The notes: a model not told the origin generated them from the sequence alone. 64,000 bases of DNA from Nocardia speluncae NBRC 108251 (GCF_001613245.1 NZ_BDBZ01000039.1:103160-167159), one strand, 5' to 3'. Counted from the first letter of the stretch, positions 43,247 through 52,594 are shown. Made by a program: numbers and translations.

Positions 43247-44202
43247 GACGGCATCGTCGTGGTGAGAGTATCGGCCCGGCCGCCACGGCGGGCCCACAAG
43301 GCGCGGGCCAGCGCGGGCCCTGCGACGGCGGCGCGGCGGGTGCGGCTGACGGTTGCTCGCTGGGAGAACACCGCGAAATCGGTTGCCTCGATGCGGTCCA
43401 GAATCTCTCCGTACAACATGGCCGCTGTCGTGACGCAGGGCCGTGACACCGGATGCAGTAGGTCGATTCCGGTGCGGGCGGTTCGGTACCAGTTGCGGGT
43501 GATCGCGTGTTGGGCCGCCAGTGCCGTGCGCACCCGGGTGTCGGTGCGCCGTTGGTCGCGGCACCATTGCAGCCGGTCGCGGTCCACGCCGAAAGCGGCC
43601 AATTCGTCGGCGGGAAGGTAGACCCGGCCGCGGTCGAGATCTTCGGCGATGTCCCGTAGGAAGTTGGTGAGCTGGAATGCCTTGCCGAGCGCGGCTGCGT
43701 AGGGTGCCGCGTTCTCGGTGGGGCCGATGGTGCCGAGCACCGGTAGCACCTGCAGGCCGATCACTTCGGCGGATCCGCGCATATAGCGATCCAGCGCGGC
43801 CCGGTCCGGGTAGTCGGTCACTGTCAGATCCATCCGCATCGATGCCAGGAAGTCCTCGAACAAGGCGCGGTCGATATCGAAGCGTGCGACGGTGTCACCG
43901 ACCGCGGCCACGATCGGGTCCGCGCTCACACTGTTGTCGATACCGTCGAACAGGCGCTGCGCCAGAGCGTCCAAGCGGGCCGCGGGTGTGGTGGTGTGCC
44001 CGTCGGCGAGGTCGACGATATCGTCGGCCCACCGGGCGAATCCGTACAAGGCATGGATCGGCGGGCGTTGCGCCGGCGCGAGCAGCTGGGTGGCGAGGAA
44101 GAATGTGCGCCCATGGGTTGCGTTGAGGTCGCGGCATTGCCGGTAGGCGTCGCGTAGTCGCGGTTCACCGATGCCGGCGGCGTCGAGTTCGGAACGAATC
44201 AC
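43243..44202 (-). CDS. crtB: Phytoene synthase
   Basis: 319-aa squalene/phytoene synthase condensing two geranylgeranyl diphosphates. Aspartate-rich motifs are RWADDIVDLAD and FLRDIAEDLDRGRVYLPADE; FFLATQLLAPAQR and HALYGFARWADD are family-typical. The GTG at 44202 overlaps the crtI stop (GTGA). Confidence 0.96.
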   Translation of the reverse strand: MIRSELDAAGIGEPRLRDAYRQCRDLNATHGRTFFLATQLLAPAQRPPIHALYGFARWADDIVDLADGHTTTPAARLDALAQRLFDGIDNSVSADPIVAAVGDTVARFDIDRALFEDFLASMRMDLTVTDYPDRAALDRYMRGSAEVIGLQVLPVLGTIGPTENAAPYAAALGKAFQLTNFLRDIAEDLDRGRVYLPADELAAFGVDRDRLQWCRDQRRTDTRVRTALAAQHAITRNWYRTARTGIDLLHPVSRPCVTTAAMLYGEILDRIEATDFAVFSQRATVSRTRRAAVAGPALARALWARRGGRADTLTTTMPS

Positions 44203-45728
44203 GGCCGCACCCCACTGATATCGGCGATCGGCGCCCCGTGGTCGCGGCCCGCCGCGGCACCGGTGATGCGGTCGGCCGCGAGCCGTCCCGATAACAGCGC
44301 TGTCGGTACTCCGACGCCGGGTACCGTGCCGCAGCCGGCGAGCACCGCATTCGGTACGCCGCGCGGGAGGTTCGCCGGCCGGAACGGCCCGGTCTGGCTG
44401 AAGGTGTGCGCCAGCGAGAACGGCGTTCCCGCCAGCATGCCTCGGCGAGCCCAGTCCTCGGGGCTGTCCAGATGCACGATTTCGGCGCGCGCGGCGAATC
44501 CCGGCATCAGTCGCCGTTCGACAACCTCGGCCAGTTCCGCACCGTAACCAGGGGCGCGGCGCTCCCACTTCAGGTGTGCGCCGCGGTCGAGGTTCGGCAC
44601 CGGCGCCAGCACCGAGAACAGGTCGTGACCTGGCGGTGCGAGGGTCGAATCGGTCGCGGTGGGGCGGGTGACCAGTAGCGAGGGGTCACTCATCGGCACG
44701 CCCTGGTTGATCAGTTCGTCGAACGTCTGTTCCCAGGCGTCACCGAAAAGTAGTGTGTGATGCGCGGTCGTCGCACCGGCCGGTACACCGATATGCGCGA
44801 CGACCGCCGATGGCGCGGGCCGCGCCCGCACGGGCCGCCGCGGTGATCGGTGTAGCAGCTGGTAGGCGGTGTGCAGTTCGGTGGCCAGCACCACCGCGTC
44901 GCAGGTGATGCGCTTCTGTTTGTCGGTGTGTACGGCGCTGATGCGGGTGCCGCGTCGTTCCAGGGCGGTCACCGCTTCGCTGTAGTGGAACTGCACGCCG
45001 GCGTCGGTGGCGGCTGCTGCCAGCGCGGTGGGCAGGGCGCGCATCCCGCCGCGCGGGAAGTACACGCCGCCGATGGTGTCCATGTAGGCGATCACCGCGT
45101 ACAGGGCCAGGGCCCGTTGCGGTGAGACGCCCGCGTACAGGGATTGAAAAGTGAATACCCGGCGCAATCGCGCATCGGTAAGAAACCCGCCGATGGCCCG
45201 GTCCAGACGGCGGAAACCGCCCAACGCGATCAGCCGGGCGAGCGCTGGGGTGACCAGTGACAACGGTGAGTCGAAATTGGCGGCGATGAACCGGTCGAAC
45301 TCGACGTGATATAGCGCGCTCAGCCAATCCCGCAGTTTTCGATAGCCGGCGACCTCACCCGGTCCGGCGAATTCGGCGATCGAGTGTTCCATCGCGTCGC
45401 GGTCGCTGTGTACGTCCAGTGCGCTGCCGTCGGCGAAGCATGCCCGGTAGGCCGGTACCACGGGTTGCAGATCGAGCCTGGCTTCGATGTCCTCGCCTAC
45501 CGCCGCGAGCGTATCGGCAACGATCCCGGGCATGGTGAGCACCGACGGGCCGGTATCCAGGCGATACCCGCCGATATCGAGGCGCCCTGCCCGTCCACCC
45601 GGAACATGCTCGCGTTCGATCACCGTGACAGCGCGACCTCGGCCGGCCAGGTGCAGCGCGGTGGCGAGCCCGGCAAGACCGGCGCCTACCACGACGACAT
45701 GGTCGGTGCTCCCGGTTACGGTCCGCAT
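44199..45728 (-). CDS. crtI: Phytoene desaturase
   Basis: 509-aa FAD-dependent desaturase converting phytoene to lycopene. N-terminal fold VVVVGAGLAGLATALHLAGR then REHVPGGRAGRL; GYRLDTGPSVLTMP is the CrtI-specific stretch; the C-terminal bacterial-type motif appears as AGCGTVPGVGVPTALLSGRL. The ATG at 45728 follows AAAGAAGGATCC. It lies 55 bases after crtE. Confidence 0.96.
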   Translation of the reverse strand: MRTVTGSTDHVVVVGAGLAGLATALHLAGRGRAVTVIEREHVPGGRAGRLDIGGYRLDTGPSVLTMPGIVADTLAAVGEDIEARLDLQPVVPAYRACFADGSALDVHSDRDAMEHSIAEFAGPGEVAGYRKLRDWLSALYHVEFDRFIAANFDSPLSLVTPALARLIALGGFRRLDRAIGGFLTDARLRRVFTFQSLYAGVSPQRALALYAVIAYMDTIGGVYFPRGGMRALPTALAAAATDAGVQFHYSEAVTALERRGTRISAVHTDKQKRITCDAVVLATELHTAYQLLHRSPRRPVRARPAPSAVVAHIGVPAGATTAHHTLLFGDAWEQTFDELINQGVPMSDPSLLVTRPTATDSTLAPPGHDLFSVLAPVPNLDRGAHLKWERRAPGYGAELAEVVERRLMPGFAARAEIVHLDSPEDWARRGMLAGTPFSLAHTFSQTGPFRPANLPRGVPNAVLAGCGTVPGVGVPTALLSGRLAADRITGAAAGRDHGAPIADISGVRP

Positions 45729-45783
45729 GGATCCTTCTTTCCCTGTGTTCGGCCGTCTGACTGTTTCGCGTGATGGTGCGGAC

Positions 45784-46902
45784 TCAGGTGCTACGTCGGG
45801 TGCACAGCATCGCCATCTGCTGCAACGCAGTGGTCACCGTCGGGTCGAGAACGCTGTCCGAAAGCAGTGTTCGGGCGCCCTCGACACGCTCGGCGATCAT
45901 CTGCTCGGCGCGCTGAGGTGCACCGCTGTCCACGATCAACTCCCGGGCCGTCTGCACCGCATTGTTATCGAAGGTGTCGCGCCGCCACAGGTCGTGCAGC
46001 CGAGTGCGGCCGGGTGGCCCGGCCAGATGTTCGGCCAAAGCGACGACCGTGGTGGCTTTGCGTTCCCGCAGGTCCGCGTTCGCCGGCTTGCCGGTGACCG
46101 AGGGCTCACCGAAGATACCCAGCAGATCATCGCGCAGCTGGAATGCCTCGCCGATCAGCACGCCGTATTCACCCAGTACTTCTATGGTCGGTTCCGCGCA
46201 GCCCGCCATCGCGGCGCCGAGCTCCAGTGGTCTGCGCACCGTATAGTTGCCGGATTTGCGTCGCGCGATATCGAGAACCTGTTCCAGCGTCGGCATCCCC
46301 GCGGCATCGTTGACCAGATCGGCGAGTTGACCCACGGCCAGTTCGGCGCGCATCGCGTCGTAACGTGGCCATACCCGGCTCAATGCAGCCGCATCGACAC
46401 CGCTTTCACGCAGCATGCGTTCAGCCCATACCAGGCACAGATCACCCAGCAGCACTGCCGCGGATTCACCGAATCGGGCCGGCGATCCGGACAGACCCTG
46501 TTCCTCGTGCCAGCGTGCCAGCCGCACGTGCGCGGTCGGACGTCCCCGGCGCGCGCCGGATTCGTCCATCACGTCGTCCTGCAGCAAGGCGAACCCGTGG
46601 AGCAGTTCGATGCTGGCCGCGGCTCGCAATGCGGCTTCGGATTCGTCGGCACCGCACAACCAGCCGAGGTACATGAATGTCGGACGCACAGACTTGCCAC
46701 CCGATAAGAAATCGAGAAGTACCCGGCTCGGAAATTCGAACCCGTTCGCCTGCAACTCTTCTGCACACCGCGCGCGGACGAAATCCTCGATGTGGGAGCG
46801 CACCGCCGCCCGGACTCGCGCAGTCCACGACTCGATCCATGCGGAACCGTCACCGTCGATGTCCGACGTGCGGAATAGGGGTGCCGCTTGTTGTGCGTTC
46901 AC
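45784..46902 (-). CDS. crtE: Geranylgeranyl diphosphate synthase
   Basis: 372-aa polyprenyl synthase. The first Asp-rich motif is LLQDDVMDESGARRGRP, the second FQLRDDLLGIFGEP, and FLSGGKSVRP holds the substrate Lys/Arg. First gene of the crt operon. I prefer the GTG at 46902; the ATG at 46938 would lie inside the LitR/CarH-like repeats. The LitR-like gene upstream is 65 bases away on the same strand. Confidence 0.95.
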   Translation of the reverse strand: MNAQQAAPLFRTSDIDGDGSAWIESWTARVRAAVRSHIEDFVRARCAEELQANGFEFPSRVLLDFLSGGKSVRPTFMYLGWLCGADESEAALRAAASIELLHGFALLQDDVMDESGARRGRPTAHVRLARWHEEQGLSGSPARFGESAAVLLGDLCLVWAERMLRESGVDAAALSRVWPRYDAMRAELAVGQLADLVNDAAGMPTLEQVLDIARRKSGNYTVRRPLELGAAMAGCAEPTIEVLGEYGVLIGEAFQLRDDLLGIFGEPSVTGKPANADLRERKATTVVALAEHLAGPPGRTRLHDLWRRDTFDNNAVQTARELIVDSGAPQRAEQMIAERVEGARTLLSDSVLDPTVTTALQQMAMLCTRRST

Positions 46903-46928
46903 CTCACCGATTGTGGCACTTTTTCGCC

Positions 46929-46950
46929 GAAATTGCATCGTTTACGCATC
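46929..46950 (-). promoter_or_regulatory. LitR/CarH-like 11-bp direct repeat at the crt operon promoter
   Basis: On the minus strand GATGCGTAAAC (46950-46940) is followed directly by GATGCAATTTC (46939-46929), an exact 11-bp register. A possible -10 (TATAAC) lies immediately upstream on that strand. It is 27-48 bases from the crtE start, so a bound protein would block transcription, as CarH does in the dark. Confidence 0.6.
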
Positions 46951-46967
46951 GTTATATGAAGAGATGG

Positions 46968-47843
46968 CTACTCACCGGTCCGCGCCAGCCGGCCGATCTC
47001 GGTGACCGCCTCCTCGAGCGTGCCGATACGCTGCCCGCCGGTGGGCAGCGTATGGGATGCGGACCAACCAGGCCCGGCCAGAAGTAACCGGGCACGTACG
47101 CGTCCGGGATCAACTGCGTCCGCGATCGCTGTCCGATCCGTTTGGGACCACAGCACGACCACGGGGCCGCGCGGCTGTTTGGCTACCGCATCGGCGAGTG
47201 CATTATCGGGTACGGCGCCGAGTAGCAAGGCCGGTATCCCGGCTTCGGCCAGCGCGGCGCGCAGGACCTCCAGGGGAAGTACGTGCCCCTCGTCCTCGGT
47301 GCAAGCCAGCAGTATTGGAGCAAGCCCCGCCACGTTGCGTACCGGCGGTACCGCGCGGTGCAAGCCGATGGTGATCGCCCAGGACAGAACATGCTCCACG
47401 TCGATCAAGTCGATGCCTCGATCCTGGCGGCCCACGATGTCGGCGAAGGCAGGCCTGCACAACCGCTGCCATGTTGTTATCACACCGAAATGCGTGAGAT
47501 GTGCGGTGATCTCGGTCAAGAGCTCGGCGACTCGAAGCTGCTCGGCCGCGGCCAATACCGGCGCCACATCTCCCAGCGTGGGTGGCGAATCTGCCCGGAG
47601 GCGGGCGGCTTCGGCCGCTTCAGCCGGGCTCGCCCCGGTGCGGACCAGATCGGCCATCCGACTCAGTATCGCCACGTCACCGGCCGTGTAGTGCCGGTGC
47701 CTGCCGGGGCGGTGGCGGGCGGGTCCCAGGCCGTAGCGCTGGTTCCAGCTGCGTAGTGTCGCGACGGGAATATTCAACATTGCCGCGACGGCTCCGACCG
47801 TGTACCCGGGTACCGAGTCACCTCCTGCACCACCCTCGACCAC
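46968..47843 (-). CDS. litR: LitR/CarH-like MerR regulator with B12-binding domain
   Basis: 291-aa regulator. The MerR HTH (residues about 12-78) has YTVGAVAAMLNIPVATLRSW, RYGLGPARHRPGRHRHYTAG. The centre holds the helical cobalamin-cap with W...DVEH (TWQRLCRP to IDLIDVEHVLSW), and the C-terminal Rossmann-like domain has TEDEGHVLPLEVLRAALAEA. This is the architecture of adenosyl-B12 photoreceptors LitR/CarH, which repress carotenoid genes in the dark. The GTG at 47843 follows AAAGGTGG. It is directly upstream of crtE. Confidence 0.85.
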   Translation of the reverse strand: MVEGGAGGDSVPGYTVGAVAAMLNIPVATLRSWNQRYGLGPARHRPGRHRHYTAGDVAILSRMADLVRTGASPAEAAEAARLRADSPPTLGDVAPVLAAAEQLRVAELLTEITAHLTHFGVITTWQRLCRPAFADIVGRQDRGIDLIDVEHVLSWAITIGLHRAVPPVRNVAGLAPILLACTEDEGHVLPLEVLRAALAEAGIPALLLGAVPDNALADAVAKQPRGPVVVLWSQTDRTAIADAVDPGRVRARLLLAGPGWSASHTLPTGGQRIGTLEEAVTEIGRLARTGE

Positions 47844-47980
47844 GCTCGACCACCTTTCAACGAACCCGCTGAAGCCGCACCACTGCGAACGGCCGCAAAT
47901 CCCTGGCAAAGAGGACGATGTGCCTATCGCTCGCCGTCCTGGTGTCGACAAGCAGTCGGCTTCCTACCCGAGCATGATTC

Positions 47981-48478
47981 TCAGCGCAGCGACACGCAGC
48001 CCTGCAAAGTTTGGAAGTCCCCGGCGAATCCGGGACCGCCGGTGCAGGTGGGGGTCGATACCCCGGTGACGGTCACCACGGCTCCGGGGCCGGCAATGCC
48101 GATGGACAGCCCGGGGCGCACCCCGACCGTAGTTGCTTGCGCGCCCGGCCCCAGCGCGATAGCGGCCGGACCCGACAAGAACTCCGAGCTCGACGTCGCC
48201 GTGCCGCCGTTCTGCGCGATGGCCAGCGACAGGCTCGTCGCGGCCGCATCAGCAGCCGCGGTGCCATCGACCCCATAGGCGGCCCCCGCACCGCCGGAGG
48301 TACTGGTCGCCGAGCAAGACGCCTCACCGGTCCCGGCCTGCACGGACGCAGCACCGGGCGCCGGACATGACGCAGTCGGCGCAGCGTTGGCAGTCGGGCC
48401 GGCGGCCAGCGCAAACAGTGACGCCGTTCCCACACTCACGAGCAACCCGAGCGAGCGCGCAGCAGTGAAATGAAACAT
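47981..48478 (-). CDS. Secreted Ala/Gly/Ser-rich protein
   Basis: 165-aa protein with a clear signal peptide (AARSLGLLVSVGTASLFALA, cleavage near ANA-AP). The mature part is low in charge and rich in A, G, S and T, with four cysteines (SCPAPG, SCSATS, TCTGG, GCVSLR). Similar small secreted proteins (DUF6764-like) are common in Nocardia. The ATG follows GAGGAGGAGATCGTC. Divergent from the FAS1 lipoprotein with a LitR/CarH-like site between them. Confidence 0.75.
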   Translation of the reverse strand: MFHFTAARSLGLLVSVGTASLFALAAGPTANAAPTASCPAPGAASVQAGTGEASCSATSTSGGAGAAYGVDGTAAADAAATSLSLAIAQNGGTATSSSEFLSGPAAIALGPGAQATTVGVRPGLSIGIAGPGAVVTVTGVSTPTCTGGPGFAGDFQTLQGCVSLR

Positions 48479-48585
48479 GACGATCTCCTCCTCGTTCCCG
48501 ATCTTGTCCATGGCCATTGTGACGCCTGCAGCGCCGTCGGCCGATTGAAATATCTCTCTGTGAGGCTTCACACTACGCGCCAAAT

Positions 48586-48607
48586 GATGCAGAATCGACG
48601 CATCAGG
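48586..48607. promoter_or_regulatory. LitR/CarH-like 11-bp direct repeat in divergent promoter
   Basis: GATGCAGAATC then GACGCATCAGG in exact 11-bp register, 108-129 bases from the secreted-protein start (minus) and 122-143 bases from the FAS1 gene start (plus). Nearly identical to the site at 51514. Confidence 0.6.
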
Positions 48608-48728
48608 AAAATTTCTGGCGTGGCCACGACGTATGGCGGAGCTACGGGCTCTGACCGCATTCCTGCAGCACCAGATCATGCGCCGACGGCAAGTACGGGC
48701 ATCTCGCCCCTTGACAGAAAGGCACGAC

Positions 48729-49385
48729 ATGAAGATCCGGAAGCACCCCGCGGCACTGATCGCCGCACTGTCGGCGATTGCGATCGCCGGATCGGCATGT
48801 ACCGACACCGGAGAATCGGACAATGCCGAGCCCTCACCCGCGATGACTACGTCCGCGCCCACGATGCCGGCGCAGGATGACGGCGCTATGGCCGGGCCGG
48901 TCGGCGCTGGGTGCGCAGCCTACGCCGAGCAAGTACCGAGTGGGCCCGGCTCGATCGATTCGATGGCGCAGGAACCCGTGGCGACAGCCGCGTCGAACAA
49001 TCCGCTGCTGACCACACTCACCTCCGCGGTATCCGGTCAGCTCAATCCGCAGGTCAATCTCGTCGATACCCTCAACAGTGGTGAATTCACCGTTTTCGCT
49101 CCGGTGGACGATGCTTTCGCCGCGCTCGACCCCGCCACACTCGAAACGTTGAAAACGGATTCGGCGCTGCTGACCAGTATCCTCACCTACCACGTCGTGG
49201 AGGGTCGGATGGCGCCTGACGCCGTCGTCGGCACACACCCGACCGTCGAGGGATCCGAGGTTATGGTGACCGGATCCGGTGACCAGATCACCGTCAACGA
49301 GGCGGCTGTGGTCTGTGGCGGTGTCGAAACCGCGAATGCCACCGTTTACCTGATCGACGGCGTTCTGACGCCGCCCACCAGCTAG
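48729..49385 (+). CDS. FAS1 (fasciclin) domain lipoprotein, MPT83-like
   Basis: 218-aa lipoprotein. The signal ends in a lipobox AGSAC, then a Ser/Pro/Met-rich linker. The FAS1 domain (about residues 90-218) has NLVDTLNSGEFTVFAPVDDA, ILTYHVVEGRM and ATVYLIDGVLTPP. It resembles mycobacterial MPT83/MPT70. FAS1 proteins mediate adhesion or bind lipids and carotenoids at the surface. The ATG at 48729 follows AAAGGCACGAC. Confidence 0.92.
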   Translation: MKIRKHPAALIAALSAIAIAGSACTDTGESDNAEPSPAMTTSAPTMPAQDDGAMAGPVGAGCAAYAEQVPSGPGSIDSMAQEPVATAASNNPLLTTLTSAVSGQLNPQVNLVDTLNSGEFTVFAPVDDAFAALDPATLETLKTDSALLTSILTYHVVEGRMAPDAVVGTHPTVEGSEVMVTGSGDQITVNEAAVVCGGVETANATVYLIDGVLTPPTS

Positions 49386-49404
49386 CGAACGCTGTCGGCC
49401 ACCG

Positions 49405-50742
49405 TCACATGCCCGCGCACTCGACAATCGGTGCCGGGTATGTGGCGGGGTCGATGTTTTCGCGCCACGGCCGGTGAATACCGTTGCCCGGAAGATCGGC
49501 CAGTTCGGGTAGCCACCGGCGCACGTAGGTGCCGTCCGGGTCGAAGCGGTCGGCTTGTCGTAGGGGGTTCAGTTTCCGGTTCGGCCGGGTGTCGGTGCCG
49601 GTGCCCGCCGCCCACTGCCAGTTGAGCTGATTGTTGGCCAGGTCGGCGTCGACCAGCCAATCCAGGAAGTACCGCGCACCGATACGCCAATCCACACCCA
49701 GGGATTTGGTGAGAAAGCCGGCAACGATCATCCGGGCACGTCCGGCCATCCAGCCTTGCGCACGCAGTTGCCGCATCCCGGCGTCGACCACCGGGAATCC
49801 GGTTTCGCCCGCTTGCCAGGCCCGCACGGCCTGCGGGTCGTCACGCCAGGTGTTGTTCGGCCGGCTGCGGTAGTCCGACCAGGCCGCATTCGGTCGTGCG
49901 GCCAGCACTTGGTGATGGAAATCGCGCCACGCCAGCTGGCGCACGAATGCCTGGCCACCTTCGCTTGCGGAGTCGACAGCCGCGAGTATCTGCACGGTGG
50001 AAAGGCAACCGAAATGCAGGTACGGCGACAGGTGCGAGGTGGCGTCGAAATCCAGCCGGTCGGCGCGTTCGGCATAATCGGCGATCGGCCCGGAGACCCA
50101 CTCGCGCAGCACCTTCCGGCCGGTGGCCGAGCCCCCGACAACCAGCTGCGGCGAGCTCGACCCAGGGCACAGATCGGCCGGTTCGGGCAGCGGGACACCG
50201 GTTACCGGCGGCGGCGTCAGTCGCCGCGGGGCACTGAGCGGCGTGCGCTGGTTCGCCTCGACCCACCGGCGGAAATAGGGGGTGAAAACGGCGAAATGAT
50301 CGCCACCGCCGGATGGCCGCAGCGCACCCGGATCGATGGCGGTCACCGAGCTGCCGTGGACATGCAGCGCGCAATCGAGTTCGGAAAGCCTCGCGTGCAG
50401 CCGATCAGCGCGGCGGACGCTGTAGCCGCTGACGTCAGCGGCTATATGGACGCTGCCGGCGCCGGTCTCCTCGGCGATACGAGCGGTCTCGGTCACCGTG
50501 TCGCCGCGCCGGACAACGAGCTGACTTCCGAGGGCGCGTAGTTCGGCATCCAGTTCGGTGAGTGCCGCGAGCAGGAACCGAACGCGGTTCGGTGTAGCGA
50601 ACCGGGCCAGGATGTCGTCGTCGAGCACGAAGAGCGGGATGACCGGTTCGCCCGCCTGATGTGCGGCAGTCAACACCGGATTGTCGTGTACCCGCAGATC
50701 GCGCGTGAACAGAGCGATGCTCGCCGTCACCGCGGCGCCCAC
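49405..50742 (-). CDS. phrB: Deoxyribodipyrimidine photolyase
   Basis: 445-aa class I photolyase/cryptochrome. N-terminal antenna domain SIALFTRDLRVHDNPVLTAA; FAD-binding C-terminal part with FVRQLAWRDFHHQVLA, VDAGMRQLRAQGWMAGRARM and LANNQLNWQWAAGTGTDTRP. It repairs UV cyclobutane dimers using light. GTG at 50742 or 50730 may be the start. It lies 58 bases after the lipocalin gene on the same strand, so both are probably one light-induced unit. Confidence 0.95.
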   Translation of the reverse strand: MGAAVTASIALFTRDLRVHDNPVLTAAHQAGEPVIPLFVLDDDILARFATPNRVRFLLAALTELDAELRALGSQLVVRRGDTVTETARIAEETGAGSVHIAADVSGYSVRRADRLHARLSELDCALHVHGSSVTAIDPGALRPSGGGDHFAVFTPYFRRWVEANQRTPLSAPRRLTPPPVTGVPLPEPADLCPGSSSPQLVVGGSATGRKVLREWVSGPIADYAERADRLDFDATSHLSPYLHFGCLSTVQILAAVDSASEGGQAFVRQLAWRDFHHQVLAARPNAAWSDYRSRPNNTWRDDPQAVRAWQAGETGFPVVDAGMRQLRAQGWMAGRARMIVAGFLTKSLGVDWRIGARYFLDWLVDADLANNQLNWQWAAGTGTDTRPNRKLNPLRQADRFDPDGTYVRRWLPELADLPGNGIHRPWRENIDPATYPAPIVECAGM

Positions 50743-50800
50743 CGGATCACAGCAGCGGGACCGGACGATGCCGGAAGGAGCCGGACATGGTTTGTCATGC

Positions 50801-51457
50801 TCAACGGGTGCACAGGGGTGCGATATCGGCCATTCCGCCCGTTGTGGGCGATGTCAGATACATGCACGGGCTCTGGCCCGTGCCCTCGATCGCCGCCTTC
50901 ACTCGATCCCAGGTCGGGGCATCCAGTGCTGGTGTTCGGGACAGGACGAACCCGGACAAGCGGCTGGGGTCGGTCACCAGGGCCCAGGAGTAGTCGGGTC
51001 CGAGTGCGGTGACGATGTAATTGGTCGGCCCGGTGCGCTGGTCCTGGCCGGGCACGCTGGGGAAGCTGACGTGCAGCTGCGCGCCGGTGACAGGGTCGTT
51101 GACGGTCGCTGTTCCCTCGATCTGGTTCAGCGATCCGGTCCAGGTGACGCATGTGTTTCGCACTGCGATATCACCTTGCTCGTCGAGTTGGTAATCCGCT
51201 CGGGTGTCGCGGGCACAAGCCAGATTGAACGGCTGTGGGACGGCGGCGAGTTGATGCCACGTACCCAGATAGCGGGTCAGCTCCACTTTTTCCACCGGGG
51301 CCGGACTGGCGACGGAAACACGATCGGGTACCGCGCCCGCATTCCCAGCTGTCCCGACAGTGACCGCGACAGCGGCCGAGGCCGCACCGAACGCGGCCAA
51401 CCGCAGCCCCCATCGGCGGCTCGGGGTGTCGACGGCAGATCTTGTACGCGAGAACAT
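50801..51457 (-). CDS. Secreted lipocalin family protein
   Basis: 218-aa lipocalin (Blc type) with a signal peptide (LAAFGAASAAVAVTVGTAG). The lipocalin motif is LTRYLGTWHQLAAVPQPFNL; GPTNYIVTALGPDYSWALVT and FVLSRTPALD follow. Four or five cysteines are probably disulfide-linked. Start at 51457 follows GAGGAGCGCCGG. A homologue lies at 56088. Lipocalins near crt and phr genes may carry carotenoids or oxidised lipids. Confidence 0.92.
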   Translation of the reverse strand: MFSRTRSAVDTPSRRWGLRLAAFGAASAAVAVTVGTAGNAGAVPDRVSVASPAPVEKVELTRYLGTWHQLAAVPQPFNLACARDTRADYQLDEQGDIAVRNTCVTWTGSLNQIEGTATVNDPVTGAQLHVSFPSVPGQDQRTGPTNYIVTALGPDYSWALVTDPSRLSGFVLSRTPALDAPTWDRVKAAIEGTGQSPCMYLTSPTTGGMADIAPLCTR

Positions 51458-51513
51458 CCGGCGCTCCTCGAATCTCGGCTACCTCTGTCGGGAAGTCACC
51501 CTAACAGAAAAAC

Positions 51514-51535
51514 GATGCACAATCGACGCATAAAT
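51514..51535. promoter_or_regulatory. LitR/CarH-like 11-bp direct repeat in divergent promoter
   Basis: GATGCACAATC then GACGCATAAAT in exact register, between the lipocalin-phrB unit (start 51457, minus) and the second LitR-like gene (start 51687, plus). Confidence 0.6.
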
Positions 51536-51686
51536 TCTCGTGGTCGCGTGACGGGAAGGCTGACCCACATTCGCGCCAGTGCCCCGAGATGTGTCTTTGT
51601 CGCCTCACACACGGACCGACCGACAACAAACCGGCGGAGGCCCGGGCGCTTGGGATGTCGGCGCCTTCAGGGGGCACAATAGGCTC

Positions 51687-52592
51687 ATGCCCGCCGGTCC
51701 AGCCCCCCTTCCCGACGCAGCCGGATACACGGTGCGCGCGGTAGCTGACCGGCTCGGCATTCCGACCGCGACGTTGCGCAGCTGGAATCGCCGCTACGCC
51801 ATCGGCCCGACCCAGCACCGACCGGGACAGCACCGCCTCTACAGTGCATCCGATATTGCGGTGCTCGAGCGGATGCTCACGATGATCCACGCGGGCGCGA
51901 GCCCGGCCGGTGCGGCTGCCGCGGTGACCGCCACATCTCCGACTCCCGTACTCGGGGAGTGGGAGCCGCTGCTGAACGCCGCGTTCGCGCTAGACATGCG
52001 AACGACCTCCGCGCTGCTGACCGCGCATCTGCAGGCATACGGGGTGGTCGATACGTGGGATCTCCTGTGCCGCCCTGCCTTCGCGGCGGTCGTCACCCGG
52101 CAACTGGGCGGCGAAAGTTGCATCGATGTGGAACACTTGCTGTCCTGGTCGATCACCGTTGTGCTGCACCGCCATACGCCGGTACCTGCACCCGCGACCA
52201 ACCAGGCGGTCGTACTGGCATGCACCAGCGGCGAAACCCACGCCCTACCGCTGGAAGCCCTGCGCGCCGGCCTCGCCGAGCGCGGTGTCGGCGCGTTGAT
52301 GCTCGGCGCCGACGTACCCACCGACGCCCTCGCGGCCGCACTCACCCGCGACGATCGGCGGCCCGATGCCGTGCTCTGGTCGCAGCAGGAGTCCACCGCG
52401 CTGACGTCTGCAATACGTGCATGTCACGCCGCCGGGTCCCGAGTCCTGGTCGGCGGGCCGGGCTGGGATGCGGTGATCCTGCCGGAGTTCGCGCACCGCC
52501 TCGACGGGCTCGGCGAAGCTATCGATCGAATTACCAGGCCACCACTGACGAGGACAGACTCCACCGAGAGCGGTCGGAATCCGTCCAGGTAA
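51687..52592 (+). CDS. LitR/CarH-like MerR regulator with B12-binding domain (second copy)
   Basis: 301-aa paralogue of the protein at 46968: HTH YTVRAVADRLGIPTATLRSW, RYAIGPTQHRPGQHRLYSAS; cobalamin cap DTWDLLCRPAFAAVV and CIDVEHLLSWSI; C-terminal ACTSGETHALPLEALRAGLA. All landmark residues of the B12-binding form are kept. The ATG at 51687 has only a weak ribosome binding site. It is divergent from the lipocalin-phrB unit across a repeat site and has another site just after its stop. Confidence 0.85.
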   Translation: MPAGPAPLPDAAGYTVRAVADRLGIPTATLRSWNRRYAIGPTQHRPGQHRLYSASDIAVLERMLTMIHAGASPAGAAAAVTATSPTPVLGEWEPLLNAAFALDMRTTSALLTAHLQAYGVVDTWDLLCRPAFAAVVTRQLGGESCIDVEHLLSWSITVVLHRHTPVPAPATNQAVVLACTSGETHALPLEALRAGLAERGVGALMLGADVPTDALAAALTRDDRRPDAVLWSQQESTALTSAIRACHAAGSRVLVGGPGWDAVILPEFAHRLDGLGEAIDRITRPPLTRTDSTESGRNPSR

Positions 52593-52594
52593 GC

